Origin: Zeus faber
Taxonomy: Eukaryota; Chordata; Actinopteri; Zeiformes; Zeidae
Direction of reading: 5' to 3'
Length of the DNA stretch: 64,000 nucleotides
Assembly (NCBI GenBank): GCA_960531495.1
Contig: OY482847.1
Span: forward strand, 28,753,098 to 28,817,097
Part shown: piece after piece, positions 23,601-34,116 of the stretch
How the letters are laid out: every line of letters starts with the position of its first letter
How positions within the stretch are numbered: the first letter of the stretch is position 1
Translations under genes and position numbers: made by a program
Notes under the pieces: generated by a model
The model's database searches: none
Seen by the model: only the letters and a program-made list of their open reading frames with translations
What the model was told of the DNA's origin: nothing

Positions 23601-26600
23601 GCTTCTCTCATCTTTTTAAATGGGAGAACTTGCACAATTGTTGGCTGACTAAATCCTTTTTTGCCCCACTGTATTTCCGCTTCCGTCTTCTCGCAAGATC
23701 ACAGCATGCTCCCCCCTCCCCTTAATAATAAACCACAACAGGATCCAACAACACCTCTGCACAAGCTGATGAGCTCTGGCTCGAGCTGCAAGCTTCGCGT
23801 TCCCTGTTTCTCCCATCAATACAAATAGAAATAGTGTGATTTTAGATTATTATTTTTTCCGGGCTGTAACCGACTCAGACTTTTGTCAGTCGAATCGCAT
23901 TCGCATCTGTCTCCGTCTTCGATGGTACAGACGATATGCGAGCCAGCGATGCAGTGTCAGCGATAAGTGGCAGAAGAGTGTGTTTAAATTTTACCTCTCC
24001 TTACGGAATGAAACATGTGGGTATGGAACGAAACCGTGCATCATTGTGACGCTTTCTCTGTGAATCTCTCCCGATCACCCCCTCGCAGAAAATACTCCTA
24101 ACGAGTCTACGAGTTGTGCCCCTTCCTCCTTGCTACATCCCCACACTGTTTTTAGTTGTTTTATTTGGAGGAACCAGGGCACGGCGATCGGGGTGCACGG
24201 AGAGCCGTGTTGGGGTCTGATCCTGACACGGTTGACACATCTAAAAATATATTTATGATTCCTCTTATTTATAATTTCCATTGAAATGTTATCCCGTGCA
24301 ATTTGAAAACTTCTGTCTGTTTTATCCTTGTTTAAAATGCACACTGACTAACAAAAAAAAACCCAACTGCTCGACTTGAAGAATCTCATTCGACTGACCG
24401 AATCTAGCAGTGAAATCGACCAAAAAATGAACGTCTACAATAATGTATCATGCGACACATCAGTCACACGTAACACATGACACGTTTGTTGAAGAATAGA
24501 TTTAGATATATCTATATTGAGAGACTATTATCAATCTATCTTACTTACTAGTACTAACTTACTAGTGCTAACAGGGAGAGAAAGGGGCTCAACAAATTAT
24601 TTAAGTAGTAAATAAAATAATTATTTCATAATAATTAATTAATTGTATTATTTTAAGTGATACTATTTGCAATGGATTTAGAAACTATAAATTAACTCAT
24701 GGAATGTAATTAAGAATGTAGATTTTTACTTATTTTATTTATATTTACTTTTCCCGCGCCCCTTTGCAATTCCTCCTCGCCCCACTAGAGGGGGCAGGGG
24801 GCGACTGGCAGTTTAAATACCACTGTACTACCAGTACAACACAAACGTTGCTCAGAACCTGAGTTCAACATCAATGACACAACTTTGTGTGTTTGTCATT
24901 TTCTTTATTTGTGTCACTATCCACAGGCTAACACATTTGAGAAATATTGGCCCTTCTACCAGGAAAATGGAGGGAAATCTTTCCCAGAGGAACACCTGAA
25001 GAAAGCTGTTGCTGAGGTTGAGGAATTGTGCAATGTTCTGCGTCTCGAGGGCGTCACTGTTCGGAGGCCGGAGCCCGTTGACTGGTCATTTGAATACAAA
25101 ACTCCAGATTTCACATCATCAGGTAAACACCAGGGCATGAAGCTGATACAGTTTTCCACATCAGGTATTGTGGTCACATAATACCTGAACAATTGAGGCA
25201 TTGTAAATATCCATATAGCACGTATACTTGTATAAGCATGTATACTACTATATATTCAATGATGTGTTGTCATTCTAAAATGATTCAAACTGATTGCAGG
25301 CATGTACGCTGCCATGCCCAGAGACATCCTCATGGTTGTGGGCAATGAAATCATTGAGGCTCCCATGGCCTGGAGGGCTCGTTTCTTTGAATATCGCGCC
25401 TACAGGCCCTTGATGAAGGAGTACTTCAGAAAAGGTGCCAAATGGACCACTGCTCCCAAACCCACCATGGCCGATGAGCTGTATGATCAGGTATGGCAGA
25501 ACACAAATAACCATCTACACACCAGAGAAGAGGGCTAAGAGGGTTTGTTTTGACCACCTTGCCAGATTAAAGAAAAGTGATAGAAGGCTATTTGTTTATG
25601 TTACATTCACCCGATATTATCTCAACCCATGTCGTAAAGCCGTTTAAGAATCCACATTTTTGAAAAGTACAATATACAGTGGTATCTTGATTTACTAACA
25701 TACGAGTTTTCCGAGTTAAAAGCCGTCGTTCCGTAGATTTTTTGTATTGATTGGCGAGCAAAAATGTGAGTTACGAGGAGTGAGCTTCAGCTGCGCCGCT
25801 CGTTGGCATGGCGAGCGAATGGGGCCAGCATCCCGCATCTTATTCCCCATGTCATGTGGTTACCTGACCATGGAAGCATCTCTTTTGTGGTTTGTGCTCG
25901 CGATTTGTGCTTTTTTGTGCAGTTATTTTGCCAAAAAAAAAAAATTCTAACCTTGGGTCCTGAGAAAGTGAGTGCTGAGAAGAAGAAGCGGATGATGTCG
26001 ATTGAAATAAAGCATGAAATCATAGAAAAACATCAGCGAGGTGTGCATGTGATGGAATTGGCGAGGCAGTACGAGCGTAGTTCTTCTGCGATATGTACCA
26101 TACTGAAGCATAAGGAGGCGATAAGGGTATAACACCAGCCAAGGGCGTTAAAATAATGTCTAAGCGGCGGACTGCTGTACATGAAAAGATGGAGAATCTG
26201 TTGTTGGTGTGGCTGACGGAGAAGCAGCTCGCAGGAGATAGCGTGATAGCATTTTATTATGTTTTTATACAATATTTGTTATTTATAAATACATTTTTCT
26301 TATTTAAAAACACGTAACAAAAGAAAATTGGGGTGGTTTTTTGGGGGCTGCAATGGATTAACGGCATTTCAATTAATTGCAATGGGTTGAATTGATTTGC
26401 TATACGAGCAGATTGAATTAGGAGCTCTGTCACTGAACGAATTAAACTCGTAAGTCAAAGTACCACTGTATCTCTCCATTCAGCCCCCTCTGACATTAGA
26501 GGATGACATATTCTTTAAAACGCCAACCTGGTCTGTGTCTGGCAGTACACCCAGCTTTTGCAGGTGTTCTGTAATCTACATATGAAAAAAGTTTCAAACA

Positions 26601-28938
26601 CATACTCCATGGCAGACTTCATTCTTTGCACCAAGACGTATTGGAAATACCTTCAAATTCCCTCAAGAGGCTTTTTTTTGTTGTTCAACTGCGATTACAG
26701 TAACCATATCTATTTCCACTGCTGGACCTAACTCGACTGCAAAGTAATCTTTTGGGTCTATAAGCCCTGCTGTGCAGGTTTTTGAAGATCAGGAGTATCT
26801 AGGGAAGGCTGATGATAAGGTTATTTCCAGCAGTTACCAGTCAAATTTATTTCGAGCTGATTTCATTCCTGCTTGTGCCCTCCAAGGAATATCCCATGCG
26901 CACGGCAGAGGACAGACGGAAGCTCGCTGTCCAAGGGAAGTTTGTGACCACAGAGTACGAGCCTTGTTTCGATGCCGCCGACTTCATCAGGGCTGGGAGG
27001 GATGTGTTTGCCCAGAGGAGTCAGGTATGTAGGCCACAGTGGGTGTGGGCTGGTAGCCTCTCTATTGCAAACATGACATATTTCTAAAAACCTCACTGTC
27101 TCATCTAGCTACCATTATAAGTCATTAATGTAGACAAATATTAAAGATTCAACATTTGATTTTGGGTCTGCTGTGTGCAGAGGTATTGCAAGGCAGCGTG
27201 ATGAAATGAAAGATTAAAAAATAAATAAAATAAATAAGAAAAGGTGCACTGGGTGTACTGTTAAATGGGAAAGGATGGTGTGAGAGAAAAATGATTACGA
27301 TCAACTATTTTCAATGAGGACAAAAGCCTCTACCTCCAAAAGGGGGTAGAGAAACCTCTAGGAACCTCCCCAGGAACCCCCCAGAGTTCATGTAAAGAGA
27401 AATGTTTTGCTCCTACAATCTCAATTCTAATATGAAAGAATCAGATCACACTTGGCCCTGTTTTGGAGTTGAGGGACACTCAACAGGAGAGCCTAGAAGT
27501 GCATTGTCATGCAACCCCCATTCTGCCAGGTCAACTTTGCAAGTACCGGTTACTTCCCTTGTCTAGGGGGGGCACCCAAGAAGACAGTTGGAGAAGGGGC
27601 GCAGACTTTCTTTCAGACCTCTGATCCAAACCACACCCTGTTTTTCCTATATAAAGCCTCCTGTCTTTTTCTGTGATATCAGATTGATCCGAGCACTGCT
27701 TTGTAGCAGTACTGAATCTTACTCTTTATTCTATAAATTCTATAATCTTGGATATTCTCAGTTTTGTTTTCTTGAAGCGGGCAGATAAACTCACCGATCA
27801 TTGCCGAAGAATTTCTTCCACAATGGGGAGAGGGAAAGGGGTTGCTATTTTCCTTAGTTTATTGAAAGTAACACAATTAACACAAAAAAAACACATAGAA
27901 AATTCATATTTTCTTTTACCTTCATAATTTGTTTTCATTATTATTATTATAATCATTTTTCTTTAGTTGTGCACCTTAATAGGCAATAAAAGCCACAAGT
28001 GAATGTGAAATCCAAGGGAGGGGGGCTCGAAAAGAAAAAGTTCAATACCACTGATAAGCAAGTCAAATAATTCCAATGCTCCTATAGGGAGTTTGGGTAG
28101 GGGGGCTTCCCCGAGTTCAGTGATTTGGATTGGTTTCTCCTTCATTTGCAAGGTGGATATTGGATAATAATGCACTTTTCTCTTTAAGAGTAGAAATAAA
28201 TAAAGGATGCTTGATGCTCATTGATGAGGCAAGGCCCTAAGCAGTTGTCTATATCCACAAATAGGTCACTGGGAAGTATTCCTGTTGTCATCTTTATAGT
28301 TTCTGTCTATACTCAGTAGGTCATGTTATTCAGTAATCATGGACCTACAATCATGGAAAATCTTCAATGCAGCGCTGTCAAGGATCAGTCTGACTGCATG
28401 TTGAGTGTTCCTTCCCCACACCAACTCCTTGGCTTTATCTCCAGGTCACAAACTACATGGGAATTGAATGGATGCGTCGCCATCTGGCCCCAACCTACAA
28501 GGTTCACACCCTCTCCTTTGATGACCCCAACCCCATGCACATTGATGGTACTTTTAACATCATTGGCCCAGGACTGGTGCTGTCGAACCCGATTCGGCCT
28601 TGTCACCAGGTGAGAACAGAAGAGAATAAGATACAAAGCTGTACTGCCCCCTGGTCGTGTGACACTGTAATAGGTTCGACTGACACCAGGCAGTGCACCA
28701 TCTTTTAATTATTTATGTGTTTGTTTGTTTGTTATTCCCTTTTATTTTTTTTCCTTCAGATCGAAATGTTTAAAAAGGCTGGTTGGACTATTGTGGAACC
28801 TCCCCTGCCCATGATGCCTGATGGTGGGTAATAGAAGACAAATATTCTTGTGATGTGTGTTTTTACAAGGTAACTGTTTGGAAAAAAAAGAACAAGTTGC
28901 AACTTTGTTTTGTTATTATTATTATTATTACTACAATG

Positions 28939-28969
<31 letters not shown>

Positions 28970-29015
28970 CTTCTTCTTCTTCTTCTTCTTGTTCTTCTTC
29001 TTCTTCTTCTTCTTC

Positions 29016-29053
<38 letters not shown>

Positions 29054-29378
29054 TTTGCAGATCACCCATTGTGGTTGGCCTCTAAATGGCTGTCTATGAA
29101 TGTACTGATGCTGGATGAGAAGCGTGTTATGGTTGAAACCAAAGAACCTACGATTCATAAAATGTTTGAAGACCTTGGTGAGTGCACATATTATAACATT
29201 TTAAATCTCTCTCTCTCTTTCTTAGATGTGTGTGTGGGATAATATACTCCAAAATTACATTTCCACAGGTATCAAACCCATCAAGGTGAGCATGCGCCAT
29301 GCCAACTCCCTGGGTGGAGGCTTCCATTGCTGGACAACAGATATCCGTCGCCGTGGGACCCTGCAGTCCTACCTCTAA
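18730..29378 (+). CDS. gatm: Glycine amidinotransferase, mitochondrial (gatm copy B, nine exons, appears intact)
   Basis: The enzyme (AGAT) moves the amidino group of arginine to glycine, giving guanidinoacetate and ornithine, the first step of creatine synthesis, in the mitochondrial intermembrane space. Exons: 18730-18777, 19373-19564, 24927-25122, 25300-25490, 26887-27024, 28445-28609, 28760-28823, 29061-29177, 29269-29378. All introns are GT-AG, phases match throughout, and the sum is 1221 nt or 406 residues, against 423 in human. The catalytic triad is present: Asp238 in F-D-A-A-D (codon 26971-26973), His287 in P-M-H-I-D (28538-28540), Cys391 in F-H-C-W (29328-29330), each exactly 16 below the human number. 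The oddity is exon 1: [16 protein letters not shown], shorter than and unlike copy A and human, though still Arg-containing and amphipathic enough for a targeting peptide. A full-length transcript would prove it; the coding evidence is strong. Confidence 0.95.
19078..19121. repeat. Perfect 16-bp inverted repeat (hairpin) in gatm B intron 1
   Basis: TGCATGCCTGCTCATG at 19078-19093 is followed after 12 bases by its exact reverse complement at 19106-19121. It lies 250 bp before exon 2 and is not part of any repeat family I recognise. Confidence 0.9.
19373..19564 (+). CDS. gatm: gatm B exon 2
   Basis: The acceptor TTCTTAGCAG precedes TTG and the donor is AAA before GTAAGT. It encodes the rest of the leader ([11 protein letters not shown], then a Ser/Ala/Gly-rich linker) and the start of the mature enzyme: [27 protein letters not shown]. 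64 codons. Confidence 0.95.
19768..19806. repeat. (GATAA)n microsatellite in intron 2
   Basis: Seven to eight GATAA-like units. The following 19807-20030 is not recognised; it may belong to a short interspersed repeat. Confidence 0.8.
20611..20689. repeat. (TG)n microsatellite in intron 2
   Basis: A nearly pure TG run with one interruption. Confidence 0.95.
20740..21310. repeat. GC-rich interspersed repeat with A-rich end
   Basis: A markedly GC-rich block (CCCC and GGGGCCCC words throughout) in an AT-rich intron, ending in AAAATAAAAATAAAAAAAAT-like sequence at 21283-21315 and directly followed by LINE sequence. The sharp base-composition change and A-rich tail suggest an inserted repeat, perhaps a LINE 5' region. 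Long open frames on both strands follow from the composition. Confidence 0.55.
21370..23480 (+). pseudogene. APE-type LINE in gatm B intron 2 (endonuclease and RT)
   Basis: The frame at 21541-22368 holds the endonuclease core [11 protein letters not shown] and S-D-H-A-T-I-S-L, then the linker [13 protein letters not shown]. 22356-22840 and 22840-23271 give the [49 protein letters not shown]. 23265-23480 continues with S-F-K-Y-L-G-V-H-I and the C-terminal half. The palm aspartates are kept, but at least three frame breaks exist (near 22260, 22640 and 22840) and there is a short internal duplication around 22215-22285. It is in the same orientation as gatm. Confidence 0.85.
23508..23671. mobile_element. 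Tc1-like transposon end fragment
   Basis: It matches the right end of the complete element (48955-49116), including TTTTGAnTGGGAGAACTTGC-like sequence and the inverted-repeat end GGCTGACTAAAT...TTTTTTGCCCCACTG, followed by TA. The left end and transposase are missing. Confidence 0.8.
23672..24926. other. Rest of gatm B intron 2
   Basis: No coding exon is seen. 24550-24760 is very AT-rich, and a branch-site/polypyrimidine region precedes the acceptor at 24926. Confidence 0.5.
24927..25122 (+). CDS. gatm: gatm B exon 3
   Basis: It follows CTATCCACAG, ends in phase 1 before GTAAAC, and carries [18 protein letters not shown] and [11 protein letters not shown]. Its length (196 nt) equals exon 3 of copy A, where one of these codons is a stop. 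Confidence 0.95.
25300..25490 (+). CDS. gatm: gatm B exon 4
   Basis: It follows TGATTGCAG and ends at CAG before GTATGG. It carries [18 protein letters not shown] and [17 protein letters not shown], core strands of the amidinotransferase fold. Copy A has lost this exon. Confidence 0.95.
25677..26468 (+). mobile_element. Tigger-like transposon with transposase N-terminus, intron 4 of gatm B
   Basis: The ends CAGTGG and CCACTG are flanked by TA (25675-25676, 26469-26470), with longer imperfect inverted repeats. About 25970-26130 translates to [17 protein letters not shown], then [18 protein letters not shown], a pogo-type helix-turn-helix. Then 26150-26240 reads [12 protein letters not shown] and L-L-V-W-L-T-E-K-Q, the start of the second DNA-binding domain. 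The DDE catalytic part is deleted. The 436-bp element at 14335-14770 is its shorter relative. Confidence 0.85.
26887..27024 (+). CDS. gatm: gatm B exon 5 (catalytic Asp)
   Basis: The acceptor is GCCCTCCAAG and the donor CAG before GTATGT. 46 codons, phase 0 at both ends. It holds [17 protein letters not shown] with the triad aspartate. Confidence 0.95.
27279..27822 (+). mobile_element. Solo LTR of ERV family 1 in gatm B intron 5
   Basis: It starts TGTGAGAG and ends CTTCCACA, with a perfect 4-bp duplication ATGG (27275-27278, 27823-27826). It carries TATATAAAG near 27649 and is collinear with the LTRs at 36871-37403 and 52685-53237, with a private internal difference at about 27326-27400. The clean TG...CA ends and target duplication show insertion followed by LTR-LTR recombination. 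It has the same orientation as gatm. Confidence 0.9.
28445..28609 (+). CDS. gatm: gatm B exon 6 (catalytic His)
   Basis: It follows TATCTCCAG, with the donor CAG before GTGAGA. 55 codons, phase 0. It holds [11 protein letters not shown] and [16 protein letters not shown] with the triad histidine. Confidence 0.95.
28760..28823 (+). CDS. gatm: gatm B exon 7
   Basis: It follows TTTCCTTCAG and ends in phase 1 before GTGGGT. It encodes [14 protein letters not shown]. Same length (64 nt) as in copy A. Confidence 0.95.
28913..29056. repeat. TTA/TTC trinucleotide microsatellite abutting the exon 8 acceptor
   Basis: (TTA)n, then about 22 TTC units with one GTT interruption, then (TTA)n. It runs to within 5 bp of the acceptor AG of exon 8, so the repeat itself supplies the polypyrimidine tract. 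Frames of poly-Ser, poly-Phe, poly-Lys and poly-Asn here are artefacts. Confidence 0.95.
29061..29177 (+). CDS. gatm: gatm B exon 8
   Basis: The acceptor TTTTTGCAG directly follows a long TTC/TTA microsatellite; the donor is CTTG before GTGAGT. It encodes [21 protein letters not shown]. Same length (117 nt) as in copy A. Confidence 0.95.
29269..29378 (+). CDS. gatm: gatm B exon 9 (catalytic Cys, stop)
   Basis: It follows TTTCCACAG. It encodes [20 protein letters not shown] then Q-S-Y-L and TAA. The nucleophilic cysteine is TGC at 29328-29330. It ends one residue earlier than the human protein (S-Y-L-D). Confidence 0.95.
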
Positions 29379-30040
29379 AATACATCTAAAGTAGGTTATA
29401 TTTAGCTTTTAAGGCGCAATCCTCAGTTAGGGTTCTTCATTCTTACCTGTTGCTCATTAGACCAATCAACGCGCAATAGGCGTACAGCCACATTGATCCT
29501 GGACTCAATTACCTAGACCCATGACACGTGTGGCTGCTCAAACCACACCATCCCCACACCACAAACTGCATCCAAGTCCAGCATTTTAGAGTAATGTGGG
29601 TCATATTACCCGAGCAAAATACTATGTCATCTCTTTCATGGAGCTGATGTATTGTTTAATACACAGTGCCACCATAAAAGACAACTTTATAGGCCTACCT
29701 GTCAAGCATATACAGGTATCATGTGTTTTAATTATTACATCAACACTATGAGTCATTGTCACTGCTGCTCGTATGAACATATCCAAGGAATATGGGAATA
29801 TTGGAGTAGGAATATGGGTAGAGGCTGTTATCGTAATTTTTTATTTCTATATATATTACTGTGCCGTTCACAAAAACTTTGGTATGTATATGTACTCTGC
29901 TCTCTTTCTGTAGGTAGAGCAGAGTTCACATTTTATTGCTGTTTTTCTCTTAGATTCTTGTACAGTATATGAGTACCATGTTCTTCTTCTCAAGGCTAGG
30001 TAAAAGTTCATATCTTAAAAAGGACATAAACTAATCACTT
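29379..30040. other. 3' UTR of gatm B, interrupted by repeat
   Basis: No AATAAA lies close after the stop codon. An inverted LTR fragment begins about 70 bp downstream and may have displaced the original 3' end. The first clear AATAAA is at 30711-30716. Confidence 0.45.
29445..29571 (-). mobile_element. LTR fragment, inverted relative of window start
   Basis: Its reverse complement matches about 14-140, including GGGGATGGTGTGGTTTGAGC and the following AGCCACAC. Confidence 0.75.
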
Positions 30041-30415
30041 TCTGTGCCCTAATGTAAAGAGGAGGACGGCAACATGTCTCGATCGTAAAGTACGGAAACA
30101 TCAAGATATGGTTAGTCTCAACGAAAACTGCCCCATCAATGAAACTGTCATGTCAGCATGATCTATGCAGGGGCGTCTTGACATCTGCTGACCTCCATCC
30201 CAGCGGCTCCCTGGCTTCTCTGCACAAAGACTGTATAAAAGCTCAGTTCTCCAGTGAGAAATGGAGCATTTCTGCTGTGATTTTCTGTTTCTGTATTGTT
30301 ACACTGAAATTGCTCCTCTTGTACAACCTTGGATCCTTTGTACAAGATTAAAGACTTTCTTAACCTAAAGTATTTGTCTCCGATTTCCTCTGTAACGATT
30401 AGTCCGTCAACAAAC
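30041..30415 (+). mobile_element. Probable solo LTR
   Basis: TATAAAAG at about 30233, ATTAAA at about 30346 and a short downstream region give the U3-R-U5 order of an LTR. The ends are not certain, and the right side is cut by a SINE-like fragment. Confidence 0.4.
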
Positions 30416-30520
30416 ATCGCAGCGCATTGCACTGCTGCCTCACAGCAAGAAGGTCCTGGCTTCGATTCTCGCCTGGGGCGCTGTTGGCACCGTGCTCCGG
30501 CGGGTAATCTCCATTATGGA
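30416..30520 (+). repeat. SINE-like fragment
   Basis: It shares CACTGCTGCCTCACAGCAAG and CCTGGGGCGCTGTTGGCACC with the longer copy at 34117-34565. Confidence 0.65.
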
Positions 30521-32315
30521 GATATGTAATTTGTAATCTATATGGAGATATAGATTACAGGGGTCCGATATAGATTACAGGGGTAGATTACTCTTCTGTT
30601 CGAACAACAGAAGAGTTCAGTGTCTTAGGCTCACTCTAAATTCTTATACGCACTGTAATACAATTCAGTATGACATACATTATCATCTTTATTATTTTGC
30701 ACGCACTTGAAATAAAGCAATAGTTACTTTTAATCATGCGATGCATTTAAAGTCCAAAGAGTATATTCGTCAATCTGATATCACCTTTAATTAGTTATTT
30801 TTATTCTATTTATTTCTATTTCTATCTCTTTAGTTTTATTTTATTTTTTTATTTTTATTCTATTTATTTGTTTAAATGTATTTTATATTATTATTTTTTC
30901 TTCTAACTACTGAGAGAAAAGAGTAGAGTAACACAGCCCCTCTTGTCAAGAGGAGTTATCGAAGTTACACTCTGTGTGAAGCACAACCCCTTGCTCCACC
31001 TCTTAAATTTAGCAAAGACTTCCAGTATGGACTGGTCGTCAGCGAGTGAACATCTTGTTTTGGCTCCCGTAGGGACAGCCCAGCTCAATGCAGTTACGCG
31101 CAATCGTAAATCAAAGCTGTTTTCTCTCAGCAGCCAAAACACAAAACCTCTTTTCTTGCATCAAGAACCAGCGTCTCCCTTCACCCCAACAAGACCATCC
31201 GCTCTTTTAACCAGACAGGACTCACAGAAATCACCGCCAAACACACCCCAAGGATAATAAGAAAAAGAAAAAACCCACACACTTATCAAACAATTCAACA
31301 AATCCTACTTCCAATTCAGAGCAGGAGATTTTCTTTTCTTTTCTGGATGTGTACATGTATGTGTAGGCAGACTGTGACTCTAGTCCTTCAGAAGGCTCAT
31401 TTTGTTATCAAATATACAAAGTCCTGTAAAGGCTCATATATATTTATCAAATGTCCTAAAAGAAAGGCTCATATATTTTTATCAACTTTACAAAGTCTGT
31501 AAACAGGCTCATATATGTATATCACTAAGGGGGCAAGAAATGTTTCTCTTTATGTATTATTCAACTGCTCACCACATATGTATACTTTATATTATTTATA
31601 TTTAATAATAATTTAATAACCCATATTTAATAACCCATATATTCTATATATCACTTAGACATACACAAAACAGACACAAAGCTCTTCACACATCTATAGC
31701 CACAGCACTTTCACACTCACACACACAAAAAGAAAAAAAGAAAAAGATATGTGTGTCCAGCTGCACATCTGATCCCCCAGAGACTTTAACAGCGCTTAGC
31801 TTTATGTTTTAACGTCGACTCATTTATACTTTTCTAATTTCATCCAAATTTTTCACTTTGGCCAGACTTTAAAATTTTTACTTTGGCCAAACTTGGCCAC
31901 ATGTCTTACAGTTAAAAAGATGCGGGCCCTGTCCTAATTTAATCTTGCATGGTTATTTAACTGTGTTTGAGTTACTAAATCTGCCATTCTAATATTACTT
32001 TTTACTTCAACTTCATTCTCTTTTACCTTATTTTTCGTCTTTTATTCTATATTTCTCTTTTTCTTCGCTTATTATTATCTCTTTTTCCCTTATTTACGTC
32101 TTTTACAACTTAATAAACCCTAATTCAGACGGAAACTCACTTCACACATCAACACATCATCTCCATCTCTGCATAATCTGCTCTTGTCAGTGCAGCCTCC
32201 CTGCACAAACACAGCTGCTTCAGACAACATAACAGCTAAATTTTGTGAGAGGTCACTCACCCTGAGAGCTGTAGTTCGCTGGAGCAGGCAGCATCGGCAG
32301 ATGAGGCCCAACAGA
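30521..32315. other. Repeat-rich stretch, partly ERV leader
   Basis: 30543-30582 contains a directly repeated ATATAGATTACAGGGGT. 30590-30616 is a perfect 11-bp hairpin. 31395-31525 holds about four degenerate copies of an AGGCTCATATAT...TTATCAA unit. Read on the minus strand, 32315 down to about 32100 would be the leader of the ERV whose LTR is at 32337-32797, with a donor-like CAGGGTGAGTGA. No gag or pol is recognised. Confidence 0.45.
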
Positions 32316-32333
32316 TCCTGATTCGTGACGCCA
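32316..32333 (-). other. Primer-binding site of ERV family 3
   Basis: On the minus strand TGGCGTCACGAATCAGGA follows the LTR end after three bases. It starts with TGG, complementary to the CCA end of a tRNA, and shares its first nine bases with the site at 40715-40732. Confidence 0.55.
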
Positions 32334-32336
32334 CTT

Positions 32337-32797
32337 TGTAGTTTCTGGATGAATTTGATGTGTTGATGAAGAAGGAGTGACCGCTGACGCCGACTTGATT
32401 AAAATAATAGTTTTATTACACAAATCAGCACCAAACCAGACTTGCCATGGACGGTCTGGGAGAGAACAGGAGCTGGATATATTCTCTGCCAAGCAGCGCT
32501 CGGCACTCGCTTTTAAAGCTGTACAGAGATAACATACCACATCTGGTTCCAACCCATAGGTGCCCGCTCAGCCTCTGTCTTGCCATAAATCTAAGCATTT
32601 CCTCCTCTGGGCAAGATGGAAGAATCGACACAATTCCTCTCCCATAGGGCCTCTGAATAGACCGTTGTTATTATCGTTCTCCGTATGACATGGAAGCAAT
32701 AAATCTACAGTACCATACGTTAATATTATTACCGCACTATATCTCAGCATTGGGAGCTCAGTGACCTATTCACCTCAAACCTTCCAGACACCTCACA
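32337..32797 (-). mobile_element. LTR of ERV family 3 (461 bp)
   Basis: On the minus strand it begins TGTGAGGTGTCTGG and ends AAACTACA. TTTTAAAAG is a TATA-like box and AATAAAAC near the 3' part a poly(A) signal. The last 90 bp match 39165-39254 closely. Confidence 0.7.
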
Positions 32798-33300
32798 AGT
32801 ACACTGCTTCTGTGAGAGAAAAAGCCCTATTGATGATGTTAGGGTTCTGTAAGATTGGTTACGAGTGACATCTCAGGCTTATTGTTTGCAGTTATCAAGT
32901 GTATCTTAAAGGGTATAAGTAAGAATTATACAAATAAATAAATAATGAATTAAAATAGGAATATAGTATTGAACGCTAAATATTAAAATGTTTTAGTATG
33001 TGAAAAACATTTTTCCTTACCCTCTCTAGTTGCTTAACTCATTGGTGAAGTTATGTGGAGCCTCCGGTAATCTTTTCTTCTGCCACATTACGGAAATTTA
33101 TTTTGACTGATTTTCAATTTATCAATGGCAGCACACTTGTTAGATGTTGTAATTTATTGATCTGCTTGTGTCGTAGATACACAGGAATTCCTAAAATACC
33201 TAGAACAAGATGTTTCCAGTTTCTTTTTTCCCTTATAACTCCAGCCGGCACAAAAGAACGTTCATTATTTGAGTCATGACATTTATTTTATTTTAATTTT

Positions 33301-33829
33301 GTCTCCTCAGGGTCGCACCCTGGCATGGCCTTTCTTGGTTGTTATGGTTATTGTTGTTTTTGGATCATGGAATGAGGCAATGCTTGCCAAGCCATTACAC
33401 GGTAGAATCTTTTGTTGCTTTTCGAGTTTCAATTTTTTTGCACCAGCTCCATGTTGGGTTTGCTGGATTACTTTAACTGTGGATGAATAAGATGGTTTAA
33501 TGTAAGCTGTGTTGTTGCAATCTTATGGAAATCAATTACGTCTTGTTGCATACTATGCTCGGAAACTCGGTGCCGGGGTCATTGAGTTGATAACTGCTGC
33601 TGGCTACTGCTGTAGCCTTTATCTTGCTACGAAGCAAACCGGCTCATTTCTCTCAGACATCACCTCTCCATCATCAACATGTGCAACTTTGCTTACTCCA
33701 ACTTCTCTTCTTCACTCTTATGGAGATTCACGTGATTGCTTGACAGCTATAGCCCTTGTGGCTTCGCCCCGCCCAAATCTTGCTACTGAAGTTCTTGAAA
33801 AGTTCAACTACAATGATTTAAACTCATGA
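33301..33829 (+). pseudogene. ERV1 pol fragment (RNase H region)
   Basis: The 33509-33829 frame reads L-V-A-Y-Y-A-R-K-L-G, an RNase H entry motif of retroviral pol, then a degenerate stretch ending in A-T-E-V-L-E-K-F-N. The right arm carries the same region (about 56070-56460, minus) with an internal deletion. No intact polymerase is present. Confidence 0.5.
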
Positions 33830-34116
33830 GTACAACAAAAGGAGTGTTTTTGCTTGGTTTGTTTGTCTGCCATCTGTTTTTGTATAAAACAGTGTGTGTC
33901 TATCTTTGTACAAACGGCTGTGTTTGTGTTTCTATCTGTGGTAAACTGTTTTTTGTTTTTATTTTTGATTGCATGAATATGTACAGACAAGTGTGATACG
34001 GTGTGGTGTAGCTGATTGATGAGACATACAGAACATCTGTTTAATGTTGTGATGTTATAACCCCCCCCATTTTGATCTTCCTATTTGTGTTACATTAATG
34101 TACTTGACCCCATCTC

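Noticed and set aside
28855-29158. Poly-Ser, poly-Phe and poly-Asn/Lys frames
   Set aside because: These are TTC/TTA microsatellite translations within an intron.
30416-30590. CRISPR-like or regulatory direct repeats
   Set aside because: Only two copies, in a eukaryotic genome beside a SINE fragment; no array structure.
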